Part shown: piece by piece, positions 1-12,843 of the stretch
How the letters are laid out: each line of letters starts with the position of its first letter
Position numbering within the stretch: position 1 is the stretch's first letter
NCBI GenBank assembly: GCA_022496185.1
Contig: WTXG01000007.1
Location: 496,001 to 560,000, forward strand
Direction: 5' to 3'
Length of the DNA: 64,000 nt
Source: Multifurca ochricompacta
Taxonomy: Eukaryota > Basidiomycota > Agaricomycetes > Russulales > Russulaceae
Made by a program: the position numbers and the translations under genes
The notes under the pieces: model-generated
The model's input: only the letters and a program-made list of their open reading frames with translations
The model's database searches: none
What the model was told of the DNA's origin: nothing

Positions 1-252
1 GGACTGTTTGTGTTTGTGAGCTTAGAGCTTAGAATTGGTAATCGTCCATTATCTTCATCTTTCGGACCGCATCGCGTAGTATACCTTCGTAGCCTTGAGC
101 CTGTACTACGGGCAGAAAACTAATGTAGTTATTTCCGCACCTTCCATGGATCCAAGTTAAGGAACATTCCCCAGTCCTCGTTAAAGGCTAAACGGAGTGG
201 TCCGTACTTAGAAGTTCTGTAAACCAACAAGGCCCACCAGCGTGAATTATGT
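1..252. other. 3' flank of the DCAF4-like gene, nothing recognised
   Basis: This stretch lies downstream of the stop codon of the minus-strand WD40 gene. I see no conserved protein in either strand and no tRNA or repeat. An open frame runs through part of it on the minus strand, but it is out of frame with the WD40 protein and is composition-driven. Confidence 0.5.
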
Positions 253-2104
253 CTAGTCTGCAACGCGTCGCCCAAATATAAATCTATGTAACCCCGATCC
301 TGATGTAGCGAATAAACATAGTTCTTGTCCGACCTGTGTGATCTCGAGTGAGGTGATCTGCTCCTCGAACTTTGCGGCAAATAACGAAGCGTGAACGTCC
401 ACAGCGTGTGGCTGGTGACCCGGGATCTCAAGGGTGGAAGCTGAGGAGGTGACCGGACATGAAAGGGGCTCGCCAGTGAGAAGGGACCATCCCCTGATGC
501 GATTGTCGAGGCCAGCGGCGAAGAAATAGTCGTGACGCGGAGTGATGGCATGGGGCTAGGCAGAGAATCATTTAAGTGGAGTCCCAGAGACTCTAAGGCG
601 GGATAGCTGGGTGGCTCACGAGGCTGGGCTGGTATGAGTTGACATGCCCGAGCAGCGCAAAAATCGGTCGGTTCTCTTGCAAGTAGCGAACGTCGAATAT
701 TTCAATCTAGTTGAGTCGGAGTAAATGTGTGCAGAGGTGCCATGAGAACAAGTGAGTGTGAACGCACAACCCCACGTATGGTGCTGACCAGGAGCTGCCA
801 GTCCTTAATAATATTCAAGTATACGACGGAGTTCGAGGACTTGGCGAAGACATCGCTGAGAAGAGATGGCCCAATCGCTCGTGTACGAGTGTCAAAGCGT
901 CTAATAGAGCCATTGCGAGACCCGGTATAGACGAGATTCTGGTTTACACCAAACTCGGACTCGGACCGGAATGGTTCACAAGAATGTGTGGACCTACCTC
1001 TTCCTGATGAACCGCGAAGACATCACTTTGGGTCTCTATGCGCCGGACATCACTAACACGCTCTATGTCTTGCACGAACAGGGCGCGCTGTCGCACACCT
1101 GACGTCTCTCCCATGAGCTTTTAGGGGAAAGGAAGAGCGAGGAGGTAATCGTCACCCAACACAAGGCTGCGATCTCGCAGATGGCTTGTCCAGACGTCAC
1201 ACGCCAGATTGTGGAAAGGAGACAATTCCACCGCACTTTCACGTGCATCAGAAGGGACTCTAAGCTCTGGATTTTCAGAGTCTTACCGGGAAGAAGGCAA
1301 GTCATGAATAAGTATTGATGAACCGAATGAGGTCGCGCTGCGCTCAGGGGTGTCTTGAGCTGGCTGGCAAAGCTGAAAAGGTCACGAACTCACACCCATC
1401 GGGGTCCCGAGGAACAAATGGAGATATTTTCGCCTGTGTGTCGTCATACATATGAATGGAAGGGCTCAACTCCAGTCTATCAAGAAAGCCTCTTTCACGT
1501 ACACGTGATTCAAGCTCAGTTCTTCGGGTCCATGAATATTGCGGGGTATGATTTGGCATGGACAGAAAATCCCTAGTCGGTAGAGGATCTAATGTATGCA
1601 GGACCCCATAGCTGTCGCCTGCAACGGACCATGCGTGACCGTCAAAAATACCAGCCTGGGTGATAGGTAAGGAACAGTTATGAAAATTTCATATTGAGCG
1701 CGCACAGCAAAAGCTGTGAGGGTTTGGCCAGCGTACACTGGGACAGGAATGCCCGATAGGCTGATGAGGCTCAAGTTGAGCTGTCATTATTTGACTGATA
1801 CATCCGCCGGGTGAGAAACAGGATAAACAACTAGTTGCTAACGTGGCAAGACGAACTGGATAGTCGCGGCGACACTCTGCCTTTGACAGCCTGCAAGACG
1901 CAATCGTTGTAAAGCATGCCAGATGTCCAGAGACCGCTGAGGCGTCTGCGCAAGCGGCCTCGGTGATGAGGCCGACACGTACAGAGGAGCTGCAAGTTGA
2001 GACTGAGATTCAGAAGAATGAGATCTCGCGTCTTTTTTTGAGGATAAAGGGAAGTATCGGTTTTTTCTCGCATCAAAATAGAAACCTGGAAGTTCTCTGG
2101 GCAT
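253..2104 (-). CDS. DCAF4-like WD40 repeat protein
   Basis: Likely substrate receptor of a CUL4-DDB1 ubiquitin ligase, by similarity to DCAF4/WDR21. The chosen start at 2104 opens with the family's N-terminal signature, read as LPGFYFDARKNRYFPL within the first 20 residues. WD40 blades appear on later exons: one near 880-960 contains NLVYTGSRNGSIRRFDTRTR, and the last, near 470-530, contains FFAAGLDNRIRGWSLLTGEP followed by a GQELCLF-type strand that matches the DCAF4 C-terminus. The frame then runs to a TAG at 253-255. The middle (about 1000-1800) is divided by introns that I could not place exactly. The family call rests on the N-terminal motif plus blade spacing; a generic WD40 protein is the alternative. 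Confidence 0.75.
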
Positions 2105-2936
2105 CTTGAGGGCATAAAGCGGCCATGCGGCCATAGAGTCGGTGATACTCATCCATCCCACAGGAGGTAGCACAGCACAGGCTACCCCACCCCACCCACA
2201 CAATTCGCAATGTCACGTGACTCTGACAAAGCGTGGTGGTGTGAACATTGTACATTGCACAACTGATCCAATATCAACGGGGATCAGCGGACTCGGCCAC
2301 GCCGCATATGGATATCATTGAGCGTGCGCGCTTTTCCAGAGCGCCAGGCGCTGAGTATCACATTCTCCCTCTTCTACCCTCCGCGGAGGTTTTTGTTACA
2401 TGTGTATTGTGTAATGTGAATGTGCATGCGTGTTAGAAGAAATGGCATCAGCGATTCCCGAGGATGAGTGGTCACATTTTATTTAATAAATATAATGGAA
2501 TATAATGGATGTGGAGCCGGTATTAACCGAGAGAGAGCGACCTTTGACGTAATAAAGGTAAAAGTAAAGAAAGTAAACGTGAATCAAAATCAAATATCAC
2601 AAACATCAACAGCGCTGAAAAACGTTATGAGAAACGTGGTAAATTATCAACGAGTTTCAGTGAGTGGGAACGATGATGATGATGATGATGATGATGATCT
2701 CTCTTTGTTTGGTTTGATTTGGTTTGTTGCGCGTTGCTAATTGATTAGTCATGCCAAGCACGTCTGAAAGGGGAAATATACATTCAGGGCCGCTACTACC
2801 ATTACCATTATCATTAACATTAAACACCCACCCTACCAACTCTTTAATTTTTTTAAATTTATTTTTCCTTTCCTCTCTTTTCCTCTTTCCTCATTTCTTC
2901 TTCTTCTTCTTCTTCTTCTTACTTACCACCGCGGAC
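2105..2936. promoter_or_regulatory. Divergent intergenic region with GAT and TTC microsatellites
   Basis: Gap of about 830 bases between the DCAF4-like gene (-) and the RA-PH gene (+), so it must hold both promoters. It contains a (GAT)n tract at about 2672-2698, and a pyrimidine-rich leader with (TTC)n at 2896-2920 just ahead of the plus-strand ATG. C/T-rich leaders before the start are common in basidiomycete genes. I see no clear TATA box and no coding region. Confidence 0.5.
2672..2698 (+). repeat. (GAT)n trinucleotide microsatellite
   Basis: About nine uninterrupted copies of GAT. An open frame reads it as poly-aspartate, but nothing conserved surrounds it, so it is most simply an intergenic microsatellite. 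Confidence 0.85.
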
Positions 2937-5900
2937 ATGGATTTCCACTTACCCCAGGAGGATATCGATATCGGGTATGTATGCGGTTGCTTCGTTTCGT
3001 TGAAGGTCCCCCAATTTATACTTCAACCACGACACTTTTGATCAGTCCCTCTCCCTTGGTCGTACACCCCACGATACACTTTCACTTTGAGGAACGGCTC
3101 GAGGATTCCTATAGCTTTCTCACCCACAAGTGGGAATCCTCCGGTTGTGCCCTGGCCACTTCCTGCTCCGTATGTACCTCTTTTTTTCTCGGAATACTTC
3201 CTCCTTTCTCCTCCCCCCTCCCCCTCACTCTCATCCCCATCCTTTCTTTCCAACTTGGCGCTTCACCCTCCTCCATTACGTTCGCGTTTGAATTTTTTTT
3301 TCGGCGCCTTTACGCGTCTTTCTAGTCATATTTTCCCCACAACAAATGCTTTTGCTTTTGAAAATGTCTCACGTGTTGGTTCACTCACCATTCTTTCTTT
3401 CTTTTCATAGTCCATCGTATCCTCCCCGTCTCCTTCGTCCTCTTTATTTGACCCTTCACCTCCGACTTGGACGCCATCTCCCCTTCTCAACACCGTGAAC
3501 AAGACTACTACACATCGTATACCCAACAAGAGAATAGCATGCCAAGGAAGCACGCTTCTTTACAGTCTATATTTATACCGCCGTTTCTATTATACCCACT
3601 TCCCACACTCCCTGGCTACCCCTCGGACCCTCCTCACTCCTCCGCGCGTGCACGCTCGTTATCCATCTCAAGTCACTCTGATCAACACATTCCTTCATCT
3701 TCCCCTCCTTCCACTCCTCCACTAGCTTCGTCGCGAAGCTCTCCTCCTCCCGATTTCTTACTTGACGTGATCCGTTCGCGAATTATACCGGTGCACTTCC
3801 GCTGCAACCTCACATTGGAATTCCAACCTCACCACCGCGCTCTCGAAGAGTGTCACTCTCAAAGCGGACTTCCGTCAAGCAACCGCGCTCGCCTTTGGCA
3901 ACAGAACCAGGTCCGTTTGTATCGCCATCCTACTTGTCCTCCTCGCCTACACCTGTCCAATCCAACCGATCAGCTTCGAGTCCCTCTCGGGCGTCCCCTC
4001 CATCTCCACCTGTCAGTGGCAGGCAAATCCGGCCTGCATATACGCGACCAGCGTTCGCCCCTCGTCCGTCGCTTCCGTCTTTACATACGCTCGCTCAATC
4101 GGACTTTATTTATTCCATCAAAGTGTGCCACTTTCTTTCTCCTCTGCCGTCCAGTTAGTTGACACGTCTCCTAGGCCAGAAAAGGGACGCTTGGGGCGCG
4201 CCTTCCACTCGAGCCTTGGGATGTCAGCGGTGGACTGGACAGAGCACCTGAAGAAGCGCCGTCTCTTCAGGGCTTTGATCACGGTACAGATCACACTCAT
4301 TCTTCTTCTGACTCCCCGCTCGGCCCGGAGTCATATGTTGGTATCTTGAATGAAGTTGTGCATATTAGTGACGTCCCCAGGGATACAACTGACACGCGCA
4401 GTCTATACAAGAATGCGCATGCACTAGACGTTGAAGCACCACTCCTTCAGTCCCCGTCTCTTTCGAATTCGGCCCAGAGGAAGGCTCTCAGATGTTCACG
4501 TCTTTGTTTGACGTTCTTTCGAGTTTCTCGTCATCAGAGCGTTCTCGTTCTCCATCAACATCTTCCTCCTCCTCCTCTGTACCTGTGCTTTCTCCTGATT
4601 CCCAGGCGCAATGGGATGGTGACTCCCCTACACAAAGTCCAAATCGTTCTTCGTTCGAGGAATCTATGCCCATTGATCTTAGTGTGGACGATGACACTAC
4701 CCATCCATCATCCAAAGCAAACATATATGATATCCGGTACTTGCAGGATACCGATTTTGTTCAAATGCCAGGAGGACTTTCAGCGGCAGATAGCTTTCAG
4801 CCGGGCACTTCAGCCGGGACCATTCGTCCCCCGGTTAATTCATTAGCTTCTGACGACATTTCTATTCCTTTTGACGAGGATCGGCCGTCGAGTTGTGGGG
4901 ACTATGCTACACCAGAATTTGATGAGGCAGATATGTTCGCGAAAGCGTTGGAAATATGGATGAGGCTGTCGATAGTAATGACAGGGGGGATCGTAATAAT
5001 GGAAGAACTGAAGGCAACAGGGAACGTCGGTCTTCCAGTGGGTACAGAGGTGGGGTTTGGGACCGTCGACAAGTAAACGGTGGAAGCTCGCACAATACTG
5101 GGCGGGGTTCGGCAGGTGACGGCCGCGACGGTGGAGGGGGCGATGATCACTGGAAGGACGAACGCGATTGGAGGGCACTCTCGGCGTTCTCAACGCCCAG
5201 TGACACGGAGAGTGAAGAGAGTGAAGAGAGGACACGCGGCACCCCACGCAGCGATCACGCTCAACTGGATCGGTGGATGTCTCTACTTCTGGAGATGATA
5301 ACGTTCCCCTTGCACAAAGCATTCCTACGGCATTGCGTGCTCAACGGACGATCCGAAAGCAGGTGCGCGATGAAAAGGACGAGCGTAGGAGGTTGCGCGC
5401 CTTACAGCGACAACAACATCAACAAACTCCAATTCAGATGTCACCCGATGAAGTCTCACGTCACCACGCCCAGATAGGCTCAGGTCCCAAGCATGCGCCC
5501 AGCCAGTTCGCCCCTTCATCCTCGCGGCCGAGTCGTTCACGCACCAGAACGCTTCCTACTAACAGCGCTCGACCTATTGCTGCCGAGGATCTTGCGAAAC
5601 GACTGAGAGACATTCAAGAGAAAGGTGCTTCCACCACGTCTTTGAACAGGCACCAGCATTCACCCTCAGACTCTGGCACCCACGCGGATCATGCACGCGT
5701 TCCGAGTGTTGGGGTGTTCAAGGGGGAATCATCCGACCTACGCGGTCATTTCATCATCCAAGCCCAACAGACACTGCGCGAGTACAGCCGGTTCCCATGC
5801 CCTCCTTACCTTATGGTGCACACCGACTTGGCCGCAGTGCCACCACATCAGCATCGCGCTCTGCCAGGCAGCATGACCCATCTGAGACCTCCCCTCATGC

Positions 5901-7146
5901 AAAATCTGCTTTGCTTCTCAAGTCTTCCAGGCGTCCCCGAACAAGTGACGGTGCACACCAGCCATCGGCAGCCCTCATTCATCCTTCTGCCTTCCAGCAC
6001 GTATCTGTTCCACGCATATCCGCCGATGTCCCGGACCCCTCTACATCGTCCCCAATAGTTTCGATGGAGACAAAGCAAGTTTCTTGGCAGCAGCGGGTGT
6101 TCATTGTAGACCTCCAACGATTCAATACGCTTTTGATGACCCCGGCGACGACCGCAAAGGAAGTGATAGATGTCTTGGAGGCCCAAGGTCAGTTAGCAAA
6201 CTGGGCAGGCATGGGTGGATGGATGCTGTTTGAGGTTTCCCAGGATTTTGGCATGGGTGAGTGCATTTCCTCTCGAAGAAGTACGGTGCCTTCCTAAAGC
6301 CGTGACTGGTTGCAGAGAGACCAATCCGGCATTTTGAAGTCGTGTCAGAGGTCATTAGCTCATGGGACAAGGACAAAAGTGTCAACCTTCTAGTAGTTAA
6401 GAAGACTCCATTGGCAGCTCTACTGCATCCATCTGTAGGGAATCGTTCCTTGATGGAGGCAAGTCTAATCACCGCTTGCTTGACAGGCCATGCCGTCCAG
6501 CTCGCCCGTATTCGGCACATACGTTGAGTGGGAGAGCAAGCCGCGGAAGTGGAGCAAACGATGGCTTGAATTGCGAGAGCAAGGCCTTTGGCTCTCCAAA
6601 AAGGACAACGTAATGTCTGACCCCCAGCATCGTATAGACCCGTCTTAACGATGCCCCTGTACAGGGAAAGGATGAAACATTCCTTTGTTCTCTAGCTAAT
6701 TTTGACGCATATGTGGTAACAAGGCCACACAAGTCTCCGAAGCCCTATGTATTCGCCGTCAAGTCTACCGATAATCTTACCTTCTTTGAGAATGCAGCAG
6801 ACTACGTCCACGTATTTTGCTGCTCAGAAAAGGATGGGAGAAAATGGTTGGAAAGTGTTCTTCTGGCCCGTGTAAGTGATGGGTCGTTCCTTGTTCCTTG
6901 TCATAGGTATACTATATCTCATCGTGTTTTACAGTCTTATTTTATTAATCAGGAACGCAACACACTCTCCGTGGGGGCTGTGTCTGCCTCGGTGCAGCGC
7001 CTGGCAAGTCCCTTTCGCGTTCGGGCACCCGAAAAGGGTCACGCAACGTGCAACAACCACTGGTGCAAGTCTCGCCTATTACAACAGCGACAACAGCCAC
7101 ACAGGCTTACGTTTTTGAACCTGGATCGCTACTCGCGAAGCGATGA
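2937..7146 (+). CDS. Ras-association (RA) and PH domain protein, MRL/Grb7-like
   Basis: Large protein with a long, Ser/Pro-rich disordered N-terminal half and a C-terminal RA-PH tandem. The first exon starts at 2937 (MDFHLPQEDIDI) and ends at a GTATGT donor. The RA domain spans about 6060-6420, with VDLQRFNTLLMTPATTAKEV and a WMLFEVSQDFGM segment. The PH domain spans about 6480-6880, with GTYVEWESKPRKWSKRWLEL, a conserved WL-EL strand and a final C-terminal helix at KDGRKWLESVLL. This order is that of Grb7/10/14 and the lamellipodin/RIAM (MRL) family, which bind Ras-type GTPases and membrane phosphoinositides and signal to actin. A GST-type C-terminus (FEPGSLLAKR) ends at a TGA at 7144-7146; the alternative frame stops at 7159. 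The frame slips by one base at least four times (near 3750-3850, 4900-4960, 5250-5280 and 5780-5800), each consistent with a missing base. Confidence 0.8.
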
Positions 7147-7427
7147 TAACATTGCCTAGTATAATCTCTTACAGTATCATCATGTACGCCGTTCTTTAGA
7201 CCTTCCATTCACTTCCTGAGTTGTTGTCTGTTGTTGTCTGTTCATTCATGTCATTCGGCGTCGCCCTTCGTTACTTTGTATTTGCAGACGTAGTCGTGTA
7301 TTTCCTCATTCCTCATCTTCAAGGTGTCTTGGTTGGACTTCAGTATCTCAACATATCGTTCGTTATAACAGAATGATAGACGACAGATATACAAGATGGA
7401 AGAGGGTACCCTACAATCGTTCGGCGC
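7147..7427. other. Convergent 3' region between the RA-PH gene and POB3
   Basis: About 280 bases between two stop codons on opposite strands. They must hold both 3' ends. No gene or structured element is visible. Confidence 0.5.
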
Positions 7428-9747
7428 TCAGTCTCCCACTTTCTTCTGCTTCTTCCTTGCTGGCTCCTCCCCTTCCCCCTTCGGGGCTTTTGTAACGGGT
7501 TTCGGTTTCGGTTTCGGTTTCGATTTTGATTTGGATGCGGGCTTCTCATGCTCCGAGTCAATCTCCATAGCCTCCATAGCCTCGTCAGTGTCACCGTCTT
7601 TCTTCGGTTTTGGCCTAGATTTTGCCTTGGCTTTCTTTGGCTTCTCATCATTATCATCGCCGCCGGCTGCCTTTTTCTTCTTCTTTACGGGTGCCTTATC
7701 ACCATCTTTGGCCCCCGCCTTCGGTTTCTTTTTCAGCCCTTTCATCATATCGCGGTCGCCAGACGCATCGGATGCGGTAGTACCCCCCTCCGAGTCCGAA
7801 CTCGACTCAGTCGGTGAGCCTTCATCCGAGGAGGACGCTTGGAAATCCTCGTCTATATTAAATAAGAGCACAGGTCAGCGAACAGCATTGCTAGTTGAAG
7901 AGAGGCACATGAATGTTTACCGTCTTCGCTATCGTCGTCGTCATCGCCGGCCCGTCTGACGCGGGGTTCTTCGTCATCGTCACTCGCGACGCTCTGCATC
8001 TCTTCATCCGAGTCATCTCCCGCTGCAGCGAGTAGTAGATCGCCATCCGGCACCATCTCGTTCTTTACTCGGACCTTCTTGTCTTTGAGATATGCATCCG
8101 TGGGTTCATGTTCCTCTTTATTGATTGACGTGAATGTGTACTCGGGCCCGTGCTTAGTGACAATCTGCATGTCGAATGTGCGTGCAGTGGCAATACCAGC
8201 CCCAACGCGGGAGAAGACAACTTGATGGATGTCAGAAATTTCAATGAGCACTGGTTGTTTGGAAACGAAGAAGATGTATTTTTCGAGCATGAAAAGGTCG
8301 CCTTGGACAGCTTTTAGGTTCGCCTTGAGGCCTGGGTGACCGTTTCGACTGGACATAGCGGGTATCAGATGGCCACCTTGAGAATGTACTTGGGAGGACG
8401 TACCTCTGGAAGCTGCCGGCACTAATAATTTTTTTCTTTGACAGCGCTCGAAAAACGCTCGACACAACCTCGAAGGTGGGGTCCTCGTAGTGCTTCTTTA
8501 ACCGGTCGTACTTCACAATTTCCTCTCTAACAAAAAAAGAGTTGAAGCTAAAGAAAGTTCAAATTAGGGGACGCTTACTCGGTCATATTTAACTCGGCGG
8601 TGATTTCTTCCTCACGACTGAACTGCATGACCAGGTATTGGTACCGGGTCTGGCCCTGCCGGATGGGAACATTGAGGCCAAGCTTGGAGCAGAAGTCAGC
8701 AAGGAGACTGGGCTTAAGCTTCCACTGTACGTACAATAAAGAGAATGTGCAGGTCATCCTTCGGCAATAAGAACAATTTTGATATACTTGTGTATACGAT
8801 CTTGTAGTCGTACGTCTTACCGCGTAGTCGCAAAAAATCTGGGAACATGTCGACGTCGTATCGACCTCTGGGGGTTAGAACGAGGACTTCCTCGAAGCTT
8901 AAGATGATGTCGCCCGACACATGGCCAAGCTCTGCCTTTTCTTTGATGGCATCGTGGAACGCCTGAGCAGCGCTCACCTCGTCGCCATCATCCTCGGCGT
9001 CTGACTTGTTCGAGCCCGCATCTGAGCCTCGCACGCGCATGCTTTGGCCGGGTACAAAGAAACGTATCTCAACCATCTCATCAAACTGGTTTTTTGACGG
9101 TTTTTTCCCAGCAGAATCAGAGGGTGCCATAAACTCAAGAGAGACCTCTGTGCGTCCTGCGATGTTCGAATTTGCGACATATTGCAGGGGGAGTTCGAAA
9201 GAGGTTTTATTGCCCACAAGGAAGGCGAGTTCATCACCTGTTAGGAGTGCAGCTGAGTCTCCGGAAGCACACCTATAACAATGGCGAACGCCGCACCGCG
9301 GAAGTCGGTCACGCCCCAGTTCCAGCCTCTAAATGAGATATCTTCAGTCTCCAGTGTAACGCTAAAGTGTTGCTTCAATAAGCTAGCAAGCTTGTCGTGA
9401 TCCTAGACGCCAGAGCTCGAGTAAAAAAACACGCGTTTTAATGAATAGGAACCCACATCGCGTTCAAAACCGTCGAAAGCTTCCCGACGGCGATCTTTTA
9501 AGCCAATACGAAGCTGAAATCCCCTCGCTACACGAAGCCACTGTATCCATTTTATGTCTGATGATGACATAGCAATAACATTTTCTGCATCTTCGCCTCT
9601 CCATGCCATGCCGCTGGACGCTACACGGAATTCTGATAGAAAGATAAGGTTAAGGTTAAGAAAAGGTCTTGAAAGGGTGAGGATAAGTTACAAACTTCCG
9701 GGCTCCGTTGAGAGACCACGATATATCCTGTCAAACTGAGTGGTCAT
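7428..9747 (-). CDS. POB3: FACT histone chaperone subunit Pob3 (SSRP1 family)
   Basis: Subunit of the FACT complex, which with Spt16 loosens and rebuilds nucleosomes during transcription and replication in the nucleus. The start at 9747 reads MTTQFDRIYRGLS. The second exon carries the N-terminal PH-like segment (GMAWRGEDAENVIAMSSSDI). The central SSRP1 region (8714-9217) contains VEIRFFVPGQSMRVRG and SFEEVLVLTPRGRYDVDMFP. The tandem-PH middle domain near 7930-8470 contains the histone-contact segment DIHQVVFSRVGAGIATARTF. The tail (7428-7871) is acidic and then Lys/Pro rich, ending RKKQKKVGD. There is no HMG box, as in yeast Pob3 and unlike animal SSRP1; in yeasts the HMG protein Nhp6 supplies that role. 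It diverges from alpha-actinin across about 155 bases. Confidence 0.95.
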
Positions 9748-9902
9748 CTTGATGGAGGAGAAGAGAGGAGGAGAGGAGGGGAAGGGAGAAACAAGACGCG
9801 TGTGAGCACGTGAACACGCTCTTCACGCGCGCGCGTCTCTTCATCTCCCCTCCACTCCAGAGATAACTTAACTCTCCTTTTGAACCATTTCATTTCATTT
9901 TG
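9748..9902. promoter_or_regulatory. Short bidirectional promoter, POB3 / alpha-actinin
   Basis: Only 155 bases separate the two start codons. A perfect CACGTG (E-box type) sits at 9807-9812, within a purine-rich then CG-rich stretch that includes CACGCGCGCGCG. CACGTG is bound by bHLH factors in fungi; its use here is inference. Confidence 0.45.
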
Positions 9903-12642
9903 ATGGATAGTCTTGAAACACTCTCCCGTAATACCCAGGAGCGGACTTTCTGCAAATGGTGCAGCGCACCCTTATGCTCGACGTCCATAGTTTTTATGAG
10001 GCTATCCTAGGCTAAACACAAAGCTCGAGGCAAACGGTTACCCTCCGATGTCTTCCCTAGTGAAGGACCTCTCTGATGGCGTCAAGCTCATTCAACTCAT
10101 GGTGCGTCTCTGGTCCAGCTCCTCTGCCTCTGTCCCTCATCGTGGGCGTTGGCCCTTTCGCTAGGAGATCATGGGTATGTCGCATACTTTCATTTCATTG
10201 ATCTATAAATCGATGTATTGTATGCATAGGTGACACCTCGCTTGGACGCTACAACAAGAACCCGCGCATGCGTGTGCAGAAAGCAGAAAATGTGAACAAA
10301 GCACTAGAATTTATCACATCTCGTGGCGTCAAGTTGACTAACATAGGCCCTGAAGGTAATTCTCCGACTTTTCTAGTTTACTTTTTCGCTCCATCTTTCG
10401 CAGATATCATCGATGGTAACTTAAAGCTTATCCTCGGAATGATCTGGACGCTCGTCCTTCGATTCACGATCGCCGATATTAAGTGCGATGTTTTTCTAGA
10501 GCTGTCCTTATAACATGACACAAGCGCTGATCGTATTCGTGCCCTCAAGTGAAGAGGGTCTCTCCGCTAAAGAGGGCTTGTTGCTCTGGTGTCAGCGCAA
10601 GACAGCACCATATAAAGAAGTTAATGTCCAAGATTTCTCATTAAGCTGGTCGGACGGACTTGCTCTGTTTGTCCTTTTTCAGATCACCTGTCTTAACTCG
10701 ATTATAATGTCTTAGATGCGCTCTAATTCACTGTCATCGACCGGATTTGATAGATTATGACAGACTTGACAAGGTGGCCAGCGTATTTAACAGCGTCTAC
10801 ATCCGTTGACCTGCCTTACCATAGTCAGACCGCCGCGGTAATACCCAGTTGGCATTCGACGTTGCTGCTCAATCGCTCGGAATCCCGGTTTGTCTTTGCA
10901 CCGTCGAAGATACAATACCACTCACGTGATGAGATTAGCAATTGTTAGAAGTAGCAGATCTCTGCGACTCTGACAGACCAGACGAACGTAGTGTCATGAC
11001 CTATGTCGCAAGTTACTTCCACGCGTTCTCATCCCAGGGTAGGCGTTGTTTTTAATGTCTACAAGGGTATGAACGCAATCTCATTCTTCATCCGAAAAGA
11101 CCAGGCAGAGACGGTTTCTCGTCGCATTGAGAAGTTCGCCGACCTCATGCAGTCCATTTGGGTTAGCAGAAATGACTACGAGCGCCGTGTTAGAGCCGTG
11201 CGTGATCAGCCTCTATTCTGAGTCATTGGGACGAGAGAGTAATGGAATCACAGCTTCTCACTGCACTTACAGAGACACAGGAGAAATGGGCCTCAGTGAA
11301 ATTCACGGGCACGTATGCGGATGTGAAAAAGCATGCTGCAAACTTTACGACATACAAACAAACGACCAAGAGAACATGGGTTACAGAAAAGCAAGATCTA
11401 GCCACCCTGCTGGGTAACGTCCAAACGAAGCTCAAGACTTACAAGTTGAGACCTTACGTACCTCCTCCTGGCCTTGCCATTTCCGTCAGTCTGTTTCTTG
11501 CACAATCCCGCGAGTGCGAGCTCATGTCTCAATAGGACATCGATGACGCGTGGGAAGTCCTCTTAGCTTCAGAAGCACGACGCTCGAGGGCGATCAATGC
11601 TCAAATACGAGAGTGAGATCTTGAGGGATATCTGTGGCCGTGGTAGCTGACTCTTGTACAGAATCCAGGAAACCCTTCGCAAGAGGTTTGCAGCTCTGGC
11701 CGATGGTTTTAGAGAGCGCCTGCGCTCCATCTCTCTCGAGTTATCTGCGGTGGAAGGCCCCTTGGAAGAACAGCAACGTCAAATAGAGGAGATCCAGACC
11801 CGAATACCCGCCCTTTCAGATGCTTTGGCGACAGTTGAAGCAGCGGAAGTCGAATGTGTCTCTGCAAAGGTCGAAGAGAACGATTACACTATATTCACGT
11901 GCCAGGATCTCGAATTTGAGCTTGAGCTTGTCGTGCAGAGTATAGCGAAGAAAATCTCGTTCATCGATAATCAGGCATGCTTTATTTTCCTTCTGAAATC
12001 CCTATTAACCATGCTAGTCGAGCAGATTGTGTCACGTAATATGACGAATTTGACTCCGGCACAGATTGAACAATTTGAGAGCACCTTCCGATACTTTGAC
12101 AAGGACGAGACAAACACGCTCAATCTATCCGAGATGGCTGCAGCCTTGGCTAGTTTGGGTATTGTTTACGCTGTGAGTACTTTCCTGCCATTGAGAGCTT
12201 CTTTGATGATCCTCCCTACAAAGGACGAAGACTTGGATATAATCTACGACCAACTGCTCCAAGAATATGGTGCCATGACTTTTGAGGCTTTCATAAATCT
12301 CCTAGTACGTTTATCAAAAGTAGTTCGACTATGCTTTCTGAGCTGGATTGGATACTCGACAGGTCGACATAACGGAGGACCAGACATCACCCGACCAGCT
12401 GCGCGAAGCCTTCCAAGGGGCGGCGAGTAATAAGGTATGCCCTGAGGCTCTATTATTTTCTCTGGTTTGAGAGCATTCACGACTGCGCACCCGTAGGCAT
12501 ACGTGACGGAGTTAGACTTGCGCCTAGCGCACATACCGGCGAATGCAATGACTACTTGCGGGAAGTGATGCCCGCGATACCGAATGATGGGGGAGAGCGG
12601 GAATATGACTATGACGCATGGCTAGACAGTGTATTTGAGTAG
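9903..12642 (+). CDS. Alpha-actinin-like actin crosslinker
   Basis: Actin-bundling protein of the cytokinetic ring and cortex, similar to fission yeast Ain1. The start at 9903 reads [19 protein letters not shown]. The first intron splits the TGG codon, after which [20 protein letters not shown] continues the first calponin-homology domain. CH2 begins near 10555 ([19 protein letters not shown]). Spectrin-like helical repeats follow (about 11080-11960), for example in [22 protein letters not shown]-terminal calmodulin-like module includes the EF-hand loop [14 protein letters not shown] at about 12095-12135, and the protein ends DAWLDSVFE with TAG at 12640-12642. Compared with animal alpha-actinin (four spectrin repeats), the rod is short, as in other fungi. 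Cofilin follows 201 bases downstream on the same strand. Confidence 0.93.
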
Positions 12643-12843
12643 GGGGTGAGTAGGGGTGAGGTGAGGGGGGTAGAGGGGGTGAGAAAGATAAAGGGATAAA
12701 GGCAGATTGATTATCTAATGATGGCGATTGCCGAGAACACTGCCATCGTGATAATAATAATATTTAACAAAATAACAAGAAAAGAAAAGGCCCACAACCC
12801 GACAATCAGTCTCTTTGACCCCCTACTTCGCGTATCCATAAAG

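Noticed and set aside
7396..7959. Plus-strand open frame of 187 codons
   Set aside because: It is the antisense of the Pob3 Lys/Asp-rich tail; the Phe/Gly/Ser bias follows from that sequence.
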